A stretch of 20,063 nt of DNA from a virus, in IMG/VR virus record IMGVR_UViG_3300006308_000100, positions 1 through 20,063 of that record; one strand, 5' to 3'. The notes beneath the pieces are model-generated. The model was not told the origin of the DNA and did no database searches. It saw only the letters and a list, made by a program, of their open reading frames with translations. Position 1 is the first letter of the stretch, and each line of letters starts with the position of its first letter. Position numbers and translations under genes: made by a program. Shown piece by piece: positions 15,140 to 20,063 of the stretch.

Positions 15140-15873
15140 CAAAACCTATATTATTTTTTGAAACAGAACATTGGGCTGTAAGAAAATACGCACCTATTAA
15201 ACCTGCCAAAGATTTCATGCCTGAAGCATGGAAAAATATGCCTACATATACTAAGAAGGCAAAGCATTTAATTGACAGCGATAAAAGTATAAAAGCCTGC
15301 CCGGGTATTGGTGATTTTATGTCAACTGGCTATGTTATTCCTGCTTGGTGTGATATAGAAATTACTCCAAGTGGAGACGGACAAAGCGTTACTACTAGAT
15401 ATTCAGAACCTAACTATAATAGTGCTTATCATCCAACAGATCAATTAAGCAATCAACTATTAAAAAAATTTGGTGTAAGAGCGGCTGTAAAATTAGATAA
15501 CCCATGGAAAATGTGGGCGGCCAAAGACTGGAGTTTAATGTATCTACCAATGTTTTATTGGGAGGATAGAAATTATGAAGCAATTCCTGGTATAATAGAT
15601 CATGACATAGGTGCGTTAGTGAGTCCTATTAATATTATGCTGAAAGAAATTAAACCTACAACTATTAAACTAGGTGAACCTTTGTGTCAAGTTATTCCTA
15701 TTAAACGAGAAACAGTTGTTGCTAAAACTGGTAACTTGAGCGAAACTGCGGTCGCCAGACATAATGCTATTATAGGCTTAAAAAATATTATTTTTGCCGG
15801 TTGGACACGTTGGCAACATGAAAAGAAAAACTATATTGTTGATGCCCACGATACCGAGCTTCCAGGTGAATAA
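15136..15873 (+). CDS. Conserved hypothetical protein (245 aa), last gene of the thyX operon
   Basis: The start at ATG 15136 forms an ATGA overlap with the thyX stop. The protein shows CPGIGDFMSTGYVIPAWCDIEI near residue 55, KLDNPWKMW near 117 and a C-terminal block IKLGEPLCQVIPIKRE. The pattern (Cys-Pro near the N-terminal third, 'PAWCDI', 'NPW', 'GEP..Q.IP') is reminiscent of a domain of unknown function seen in phages and proteobacteria (possibly DUF6065-like, unverified). It is rich in Trp and Pro, soluble, and without a recognisable catalytic motif. It is the final gene of the + strand block, running convergently into the phoH unit. No function can be assigned. Confidence 0.78.
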   Translation: MTKPILFFETEHWAVRKYAPIKPAKDFMPEAWKNMPTYTKKAKHLIDSDKSIKACPGIGDFMSTGYVIPAWCDIEITPSGDGQSVTTRYSEPNYNSAYHPTDQLSNQLLKKFGVRAAVKLDNPWKMWAAKDWSLMYLPMFYWEDRNYEAIPGIIDHDIGALVSPINIMLKEIKPTTIKLGEPLCQVIPIKRETVVAKTGNLSETAVARHNAIIGLKNIIFAGWTRWQHEKKNYIVDAHDTELPGE

Positions 15874-15874
15874 A

Positions 15875-15955
15875 CTACGCTAGGTAGTAATACAAAGCCA
15901 TAAGTCCTGAAATAACTAAAAGTCCAAACAACAACTGAAAAACTTGTCTAGTCAT
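15875..15955 (-). CDS. 26-aa single-helix membrane peptide downstream of phoH
   Basis: On the minus strand, ATG at 15955-15953 opens a 26-codon frame ending in TAG at 15877-15875. The peptide starts MTRQVFQLLFGLLVISG and ends ALYYYLA: a charged N-terminus and one hydrophobic helix of about 20 residues. It begins 8 bases after the phoH stop, so it would be translated from the phoH transcript. The upstream sequence lacks a strong ribosome site. Such a perfectly formed membrane helix filling the only gap between two convergent genes is unlikely to be chance, but the gene is very short. Confidence 0.55.
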   Translation of the reverse strand: MTRQVFQLLFGLLVISGLMALYYYLA

Positions 15956-15963
15956 ACAATTAC

Positions 15964-16677
15964 TTATTCATCTCCGTATACTTGAAGGACTTCTTTGACT
16001 GCATTACTGCGTTCAATGTCTCCTTGTCTAAATCTTATAACGTCAATATGTTTAGTTGTGGGAAAGCGTTCTAATTGTTTGATAAAATCTAATAATCCAT
16101 TACTAGTTAACCTGTCTGATTGTCTTAGGTCTCCAGTAACAGCCATTTGTGATTTTGAACCTAACCGTGTTAAAAGCATCTTCATTTGACTAGCAGTAGC
16201 ATTTTGCATTTCATCTGCAACAATAAATGCATTTTTAAATGTTCTACCTCTCATATAGGCCAAGGGTGCAATTTCTACAACATTTTCGTTTATCATATTC
16301 TGTATTTCATACTGACTATAATATTCTCTAAATACATCAAAAATTGGCATTGTCCACGGTGCCATTTTTTGTTCCATTGTCCCTGGTAAAAATCCTAAAT
16401 CTTCATCGACACTAATTGCTGGTCGAGTAACAACAATTTTATCCACAACACTATTTCGAAATAACTTAACAGCCACCTGTACCGCTAATAGCGTTTTACC
16501 GGTTCCCGCAGGCCCTATACCGAAGACTATGTCTTTCTTAGGATCCATTAGTTTTAGCATATATGATTCTTGATTTTTATTTCTTGGTAGTATTTTAACT
16601 TCTCTTTTATGTGGGTTTTGAAAATTAATGATATTACTCGTATTCTGAAGATGCCGTTTGGCTCGTTTATTACTCAT
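15964..16677 (-). CDS. phoH: PhoH-family ATPase
   Basis: A 237-residue minus-strand gene. Walker A GPAGTGKT is at 55-62 and Walker B NAFIVADEMQNAT at 149-161 (Asp155-Glu156). TRPAISVDEDLGFLPG (84-99) and the end LRQSDR...GLLDFI are PhoH-family blocks. PhoH proteins are ATPases related to superfamily 1 helicases and very common in marine phages; their function is unsettled, with RNA metabolism or phosphate stress suggested. The start is supported by AAAGGAGG 5 bases before the ATG. It is the only long minus-strand gene here, divergent from the gene at 16800 and with its own late promoter-like motif upstream. Confidence 0.95.
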   Translation of the reverse strand: MSNKRAKRHLQNTSNIINFQNPHKREVKILPRNKNQESYMLKLMDPKKDIVFGIGPAGTGKTLLAVQVAVKLFRNSVVDKIVVTRPAISVDEDLGFLPGTMEQKMAPWTMPIFDVFREYYSQYEIQNMINENVVEIAPLAYMRGRTFKNAFIVADEMQNATASQMKMLLTRLGSKSQMAVTGDLRQSDRLTSNGLLDFIKQLERFPTTKHIDVIRFRQGDIERSNAVKEVLQVYGDE

Positions 16678-16716
16678 TCAGTCCTCCTTTATGAGGTAAT
16701 CTTGTCTCTACGCAAA

Positions 16717-16724
16717 TATTTAGT
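16717..16724 (-). promoter_or_regulatory. Late promoter-like motif for phoH (ACTAAATA)
   Basis: On the minus strand ACTAAATA matches 6 of 8 bases of TATAAATA and lies 39 bases before the phoH ATG, inside the 122-base divergent intergenic region. The same CTAAATA core occurs facing the other way at 16769 and again at 19823. Confidence 0.45.
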
Positions 16725-16768
16725 GAACCAGGGGAAAAACTAAACTACTACTATATGAACGCAGATTA

Positions 16769-16776
16769 GCTAAATA
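16769..16776 (+). promoter_or_regulatory. Late promoter-like motif (GCTAAATA)
   Basis: GCTAAATA (6 of 8 to TATAAATA, sharing the CTAAATA core with the sites at 16717 and 19823) lies 23 bases before the ATG at 16800, with AGGAG at 16784-16788 between. It would start the 16800-19753 unit. Confidence 0.48.
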
Positions 16777-16799
16777 AGTGTATAGGAGCGACTATAACC

Positions 16800-17357
16800 A
16801 TGCATGACGTGATGGACATTGTTAAAAACATCGAACATATCTACGATAGCGATACCGCTTTTAGTGTTCTTAAAGACTTTGAAAGAGTACTAGATGAGCT
16901 TGATATTTACGTATACGAAAATTGGGAAGATGGTGAATTAGTCTCAGGTCCAAACATAGAAAAACATTGGGTAACTTGTGAATTTATGTGGGCTAGAGAG
17001 AAAATGCCAGATCCTATGGGTGGAAAAAGACTTATAGATTACGAATGCAAAGTATCCTTTGAAAAAACAAATATTATTAAACCCCGAAAAATTAAAGAAC
17101 CTGGCGATATGCGTCCTGGTACTAAAAAGGGCAAATTAGATAGACATCCTATTTGGGTAGTTAAAATACAAATGCCTAAAGATCTAATTCTTAATATTTA
17201 CAGTGGCTACAGAGAACAACTAGACATAGTATCAGAGCCAGCTGAAATGGGTCCAGAAACGGCTGTTGATCAAGTGCCACAAGCAGGCGAAGAAGCGGCA
17301 ATGGCTCCTGAACCTATGGCTGAGCCGGCACCGGCACCAGTAGAAGGTGAAGTATAA
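16800..17357 (+). CDS. Conserved T4-like phage protein with Pro/Ala/Glu-rich tail, function unknown
   Basis: A 185-residue protein. The first 145 residues form a well-conserved block that I recall from cyanomyoviruses: VLKDFERVLDELDIYVYENW (24-43), HWVTCEFMWAREKMPDPMGG (56-75) and DRHPIWVVKIQMPKDLI, near 115-131. The last 45 residues are acidic low complexity, rich in Glu, Pro and Ala (AMAPEPMAEPAPAPVEGEV). No enzyme motif, membrane segment or signal peptide is seen. Its place before a second conserved protein and a lysis cassette, behind a late-type promoter, suggests a virion or assembly role (inference). AGGAG lies 11 bases upstream of ATG 16800; ATG 16812 is an alternative start. Confidence 0.75.
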   Translation: MHDVMDIVKNIEHIYDSDTAFSVLKDFERVLDELDIYVYENWEDGELVSGPNIEKHWVTCEFMWAREKMPDPMGGKRLIDYECKVSFEKTNIIKPRKIKEPGDMRPGTKKGKLDRHPIWVVKIQMPKDLILNIYSGYREQLDIVSEPAEMGPETAVDQVPQAGEEAAMAPEPMAEPAPAPVEGEV

Positions 17358-18067
17358 TGGGTCTTCAAGCAGGAGATTTAAGAAATTTAGTTTACGACAT
17401 CTTTGAAATAGATTCATTCAAATCAAAAATGGGTGAAGATAAAGATATTGTTGTTTTAAGTTTTTCAGTCAAATCACAAGAACCAGCAAAAGACTTAATG
17501 AATTTTTGCGAAAAAGGTTATCCGTTTGTATTAGACTCTGATGTTACATCAGGCGAACAACCAGACGGAACATACAAGGTTTTTGTTGAACTAGAACGTG
17601 GTAGAGAAATTCCCCAACAAATTATAGAAATAGTTGACGGTGTTAAAAAGTTAGCTCATATAGAAGATATTAAATTTAGATATTATAAGGGCTTTAATAG
17701 TTTACCAGCTGATGAACAAACTATTAGCGAAACAGTTCCACTAGATGTTGATGGTTACGAAATTAGAGTTAACGAAGCTAACATGGAAAACTATAAAAAC
17801 TTCTTTAACAAGAGTTATTTAGATAGTGTTGAATTATTACAAGACGATATTACATTTAAAAAGATTTGGGCACAACCTTTAAAATTTAAAGTAAATAGTT
17901 TTGGAAAACACGACGATATCCACAATAAAATTAATGAATCTTTTAACATCAATGCATTTCCAGAAATTATTTTCCTTACTAAATATTTAGGTGACTATGA
18001 TATTTCCATCTACGGCGACAAATACTTAATTGAAAACGCAGGTTACACATTAGTACTAACAAAATAA
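17357..18067 (+). CDS. Conserved T4-like phage protein, function unknown (236 aa)
   Basis: The ATG shares a base with the upstream stop (TAATG), so the two genes are coupled. The N-terminus MGLQAGDLRNLVYDIFEIDS, followed by FKSKMGEDKDIVVLSFSV, is a block that I recall being strongly conserved in cyanomyoviruses next to relatives of the 16800 gene. The rest is alternating alpha/beta, acidic, with no Cys-rich, membrane or catalytic motif. The pair's conservation and constant adjacency suggest the products act together, but I know no assigned function. Confidence 0.75.
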   Translation: MGLQAGDLRNLVYDIFEIDSFKSKMGEDKDIVVLSFSVKSQEPAKDLMNFCEKGYPFVLDSDVTSGEQPDGTYKVFVELERGREIPQQIIEIVDGVKKLAHIEDIKFRYYKGFNSLPADEQTISETVPLDVDGYEIRVNEANMENYKNFFNKSYLDSVELLQDDITFKKIWAQPLKFKVNSFGKHDDIHNKINESFNINAFPEIIFLTKYLGDYDISIYGDKYLIENAGYTLVLTK

Positions 18068-18080
18068 TAAAAGGACTAGA

Positions 18081-18605
18081 ATGGCGAGAGAGAATTACAG
18101 AGACGCACTTTCGATAATCTTAGACCACGAGGGTGGTTACGTTAATCACCCTAAGGATCCAGGTGGTATCACTAATATGGGTGTTACTAAACGGACTTAT
18201 GAAGGATGGGTAGGACACGAGGTTGATGCTGACACTATGAAAGCATTAACTGAAGATGATGTTGCTCCTATTTATGAAAAGAACTACTGGGGCAGGGTTC
18301 ATGCAGATAATTTGCCCGCCGGTTTAGATCTGTGCGTATTCGACTTTGGCGTAAACGCTGGCACAGGACGAGCCGCTAGATACCTACAAGAGCTAGTCGG
18401 AGCAGGAGTAGATGGGGCTATAGGCCCAAATACAATTAGTAAAGTAAACGAATTTGTTGAAGCAAACGGTGTAGAAATAGCAATTCGTGAGTACCAAGAT
18501 GCTAGACAAGGATATTATGAGAGTTTATCCACGTTTGAAACATTTGGAAGAGGCTGGACCAGACGAGTAAGTGAAACGTCGAACATAGCCTTAAATATGA
18601 TATGA
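18081..18605 (+). CDS. Endolysin: GH108-type lysozyme with C-terminal peptidoglycan-binding domain
   Basis: A 174-residue muramidase. The N-terminal signature DHEGGYVNHPKDPGGITNMG (15-34) is that of glycoside hydrolase family 108, with Glu17 as the presumed catalytic acid. YWGRVHADNLPAGLDLCVFD and FGVNAGTGRAARYLQ continue the domain. GVDGAIGPNT near residue 109 begins a peptidoglycan-binding (PG_binding_3-like) segment. There is no signal peptide, so a holin or membrane lesion is needed for export; none is recognised here. AAGGACTAG upstream is the ribosome site. It opens the lysis cassette and ends in an ATGA overlap with the next mini-gene. Confidence 0.93.
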   Translation: MARENYRDALSIILDHEGGYVNHPKDPGGITNMGVTKRTYEGWVGHEVDADTMKALTEDDVAPIYEKNYWGRVHADNLPAGLDLCVFDFGVNAGTGRAARYLQELVGAGVDGAIGPNTISKVNEFVEANGVEIAIREYQDARQGYYESLSTFETFGRGWTRRVSETSNIALNMI

Positions 18606-18733
18606 GAACGTGTCAAAACTGTGGACGTAAACACGAAGGTAAATTAACTGAAGAATTTATGGATGGTGATAATAAACCCGTAGAAATTATAGTTTGTTAC
18701 CAAGCTAGATACGATGAGGAATACAATGATTAA
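18602..18733 (+). CDS. 43-aa CxxC mini-protein between lysozyme and ACP-like gene
   Basis: ATG 18602 forms an ATGA overlap with the lysozyme stop, and the TAA at 18731-18733 overlaps the next gene by 8 bases. The peptide starts MRTCQNCGRKHEG, with Cys4-x-x-Cys7, His11 and a further Cys32, resembling half a zinc ribbon (rubredoxin-like knuckle). The remainder is acidic (TEEFMDGDN, YDEEYND). With only three Cys and one nearby His it could bind one zinc. The tight coupling on both sides supports a real gene. Function unknown. Confidence 0.68.
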   Translation: MRTCQNCGRKHEGKLTEEFMDGDNKPVEIIVCYQARYDEEYND

Positions 18734-18959
18734 AGATAAAGTAATGGAAGCATTACACGAACATTTTGGGAAAGACGTAACAATAGAACCTAAGCACGGT
18801 ATAATTGACGACTTGGATGGCGACGATATGGATATTATCGAAGTCTGTCTTGCTGTAGAAGAAAAGTTAAATATTACTATGCCCGAAGATAAAATGGAAC
18901 ATCTTGTTACTGTAGACGATATTATTAAATTAGCGGAGAGTGAAAGTGGGAATATTTAG
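18726..18959 (+). CDS. Acyl-carrier-protein-like protein lacking the phosphopantetheine serine
   Basis: A 77-residue acidic helical protein from ATG 18726, which has GAGGA 5 bases upstream; ATG 18714 would lack a site. It aligns with AcpP: IIDDLDGDDMDIIEVCLAVE corresponds to the E. coli EDLGADSLDTVELVMALE helix II region, followed by EKLNITMPEDKMEHLVTVDDIIKL for helices III/IV. At the position of the phosphopantetheine-bearing Ser of DSL, this protein has Asp34 (D33-D34-M35). It therefore cannot be converted to holo-ACP at that site. It sits between lysozyme and spanins, overlapping both neighbours. It could be a structural mimic of ACP binding an ACP partner. ACP-like fold likely, role unknown. 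Confidence 0.82.
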   Translation: MIKDKVMEALHEHFGKDVTIEPKHGIIDDLDGDDMDIIEVCLAVEEKLNITMPEDKMEHLVTVDDIIKLAESESGNI

Positions 18960-19440
18960 TACCATAAAAATTATAATAATACTAGCAATACTCAGCGGTA
19001 TTGGTGGTGCTTATGTGTATGTAAAAACACTTAAAGCTGACTTGGCTGTTAGTGAAGCTAATAATATGAAATTAGAACAAAGTATTTCTGATCAAAGAGC
19101 TGTTATAGAACAAGTACAAGCAGACTTTAAAAAGCAACAAGAAATTAGTAAAGCGTTACAACAAACAAATTTAACACTTGCTAAAGAACTAGCAGATACA
19201 GAAGAAAAATTTAATAAAATAAATGCATCAGGCAAAAAGCGTGATGTAGGCGCCCTTGCTCTTAAAAAAGCAAAAATTATGGAAAAAGTCATTAATAAAG
19301 GAACTGCTCATGCGAATAGATGTTTTGAAATCGCTACCGGTTCACCTTTAACGGAGAAAGAGAAAAATGCAACGAAGAAGTCTCAGATCAATCCTGAGTG
19401 TCCTAGTATTGCTAATCCCAATTATATTTCTTACAACTAG
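18946..19440 (+). CDS. i-spanin-like protein (Rz-type, inner membrane)
   Basis: I chose GTG 18946 because GGAG lies 8 bases upstream; the GTG at 18940 is only 2 bases from it. The 164-residue product has an N-terminal membrane anchor (residues about 7-26, IKIIIILAILSGIGGAYVYV), then a long helical region with coiled-coil character (KALQQTNLTLAKELADTEEK), and a Pro/Asn-rich end with two Cys (NRCFEIATG; NPECPS). This is the i-spanin layout: signal anchor in the inner membrane and periplasmic coiled coil. The 3' end overlaps the downstream lipoprotein gene by 74 bases in another frame, a typical spanin arrangement. It overlaps the ACP-like gene by 14 bases. Confidence 0.78.
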   Translation: MGIFSTIKIIIILAILSGIGGAYVYVKTLKADLAVSEANNMKLEQSISDQRAVIEQVQADFKKQQEISKALQQTNLTLAKELADTEEKFNKINASGKKRDVGALALKKAKIMEKVINKGTAHANRCFEIATGSPLTEKEKNATKKSQINPECPSIANPNYISYN

Positions 19441-19753
19441 TTGTAGTACTGTAAAGAAGCTGGACATTTTTAAAACAGAAGTTGAACGACAACCGCTCAA
19501 CTTACAACTTCCTGATCCGCTTAAGGTAGAGGAGTTAAAGTGGTACATTATCAACTCAGAAAATTCTGCAGAGGTTCTTGAAAAAGTTAAACAATCAGGC
19601 GCTGATCCAGTTCTTTTTGGACTCACAGATGAAGGTTATGAAACTCTTAGTATAAATTTTGCACAAATAAGAGCGTATATTATTAAGCAAAGAGAAATAA
19701 TCAATCAATATAAAGAATATTACGAGCCTGAAGATAAAATTAAGAAAGAATAA
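19367..19753 (+). CDS. o-spanin-like lipoprotein (Rz1-type), partly embedded in the i-spanin gene
   Basis: A 128-residue protein beginning MQRRSLRSILSVLVLLIPII, then FLTTSC, a lipoprotein signal peptide with Cys26 as the lipidated residue (T-T-S-C is a slightly loose lipobox). GGAG lies upstream of the ATG. The start is inside the i-spanin gene in a different frame. The mature part (TEVERQPLNLQLPDPLKVEE...LFGLTDEGYETLSINFAQIRAYIIKQ) is longer than lambda Rz1 and carries a family pattern I recall from Vibrio and marine T4-like phages near lysis genes. With the i-spanin it would span the periplasm to fuse inner and outer membranes, implying a Gram-negative host. Confidence 0.82.
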   Translation: MQRRSLRSILSVLVLLIPIIFLTTSCSTVKKLDIFKTEVERQPLNLQLPDPLKVEELKWYIINSENSAEVLEKVKQSGADPVLFGLTDEGYETLSINFAQIRAYIIKQREIINQYKEYYEPEDKIKKE

Positions 19754-19769
19754 TTATCTATACACTTAA

Positions 19770-19801
19770 TAGGCATATCCTATGCCTAAAATTTCTTTTT
19801 A
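19770..19801 (+). terminator. Rho-independent terminator after the lysis cassette
   Basis: TAGGCAT (19770-19776) and ATGCCTA (19782-19788) form a 7-bp stem with a 5-base loop, followed by an A/T run ending in CTTTTT (19795-19800). It lies 16 bases past the o-spanin stop and before the next promoter-like motif. The stem is short and AT-containing, but it is the best hairpin-plus-U-tract in the window. Confidence 0.65.
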
Positions 19802-19822
19802 AATTCTAAAAAAATAAAACAC

Positions 19823-19830
19823 ACTAAATA
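19823..19830 (+). promoter_or_regulatory. Late promoter-like motif (ACTAAATA)
   Basis: ACTAAATA, 6 of 8 to TATAAATA, lies just past the terminator and 7 bases before the ATG at 19838. At the usual late-promoter spacing, transcription would begin almost at that ATG, giving a leaderless or near-leaderless message unless translation starts elsewhere. Confidence 0.4.
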
Positions 19831-19837
19831 CATAGTC

Positions 19838-20063
19838 ATGGACATACCGGCTATTAGGAAACACACTATCTTCTTGAAGTGGTGGTGGTTCTTTAGTTTA
19901 TTAATAGTTGCGACTATCGGGCTATTATTATTCGATGTACACACTACCCTTTGGGTAAATGATAAAACGAAATTATCGTTTTTGATCCTCACGATCTTCT
20001 ACGGGATGACAGTTCATTGCGGTTATGAATCTTGGTTATTTCCTTCTCCGCACAATAAAACGG
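19838..20063 (+). CDS. Membrane protein, 3'-truncated by window edge
   Basis: The frame from ATG 19838 stays open to the window end (75 codons visible). It starts MDIPAIRKHTIFLKWWWFFS and has hydrophobic helices at about residues 14-32 (WWWFFSLLIVATIGLLLF) and 45-60 (KLSFLILTIFYGMTVH), with a short polar loop between. There is no clear ribosome site before the ATG. I cannot name a family from the visible part. It follows a terminator and a promoter-like motif, so it probably begins a new transcription unit. Confidence 0.6.
   Translation, partial: MDIPAIRKHTIFLKWWWFFSLLIVATIGLLLFDVHTTLWVNDKTKLSFLILTIFYGMTVHCGYESWLFPSPHNKT

Noticed and set aside
15874-15963. CTAC...GTAG inverted repeat as a bidirectional terminator between the 245-aa gene and phoH
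   Set aside because: The stem is only 4 bp with no U tract on either strand, and the region encodes a plausible membrane peptide.
1-20063. tRNA genes, CRISPR arrays, insertion sequences or attachment sites
   Set aside because: Intergenic gaps are nearly all under 60 bases and none shows cloverleaf, spaced repeat arrays or transposase signatures.

Overview
The window looks like part of a marine T4-like myovirus genome (cyanophage/pelagiphage branch). It is AT-rich and almost gap-free, with nearly every gene on the + strand. It carries phage hallmark genes: a gp44-type clamp-loader ATPase, a GroES-type co-chaperonin (gp31 role), MazG, ThyX, PhoH, 2OG-Fe(II) oxygenases, a lysozyme with overlapping spanins, and fibre/adhesin-like structural proteins. 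TATAAATA-like T4 late promoters precede several gene blocks. No photosynthesis genes are present. The ferredoxin is of the bacterial 7Fe (FdxA) type, so a heterotrophic proteobacterial host fits better than a cyanobacterium; that host guess is inference.

Layout. (1) 1-8391: late structural/adsorption block. It holds a subtilisin-like protease (5' end outside the window), a fibre-like protein with a recurrent N-terminal module, a YHYH-domain protein, a shortened SbmA/BacA-type membrane protein, a 1167-aa protein joining an alpha/beta-hydrolase fold to Ig-like repeats, and a second protein with a similar N-terminal module. (2) 8402-11841: small conserved phage proteins, one a fragment resembling the DNA polymerase III alpha polymerase region, then a conserved basic protein, GroES, MazG and two tandem paralogous 2OG oxygenases. 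(3) 11850-15873: a tightly coupled operon behind a consensus sigma70 promoter: a 53-aa membrane protein, clamp loader gp44, a third 2OG oxygenase, an 88-aa unknown, FdxA ferredoxin, parvulin PPIase, ThyX and a 245-aa unknown, mostly joined by ATGA or TAAATG junctions. (4) 15875-16677, minus strand: phoH followed by a 26-aa membrane peptide. (5) 16769-19801: two conserved unknown proteins, then a lysis cassette (GH108 lysozyme, CxxC mini-protein, acyl-carrier-protein-like protein without its serine, i-spanin, embedded o-spanin) closed by a terminator. (6) 19838-end: start of a membrane protein behind another late-promoter-like motif.

How the genes work together. Region 3 reads as an early replication/nucleotide/redox module: clamp loading, dTMP synthesis and an electron carrier. 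Regions 1 and 5 read as late virion and lysis functions. The co-chaperonin probably helps fold virion proteins. The most unusual points are the SbmA-like protein among tail genes, the Asp-for-Ser nucleophile in the fused hydrolase, the ACP-like protein lacking its phosphopantetheine serine, the 7Fe ferredoxin in the thyX operon, and the truncated Pol III alpha-like protein. Family assignments come from reading motifs by eye; no database search was run.
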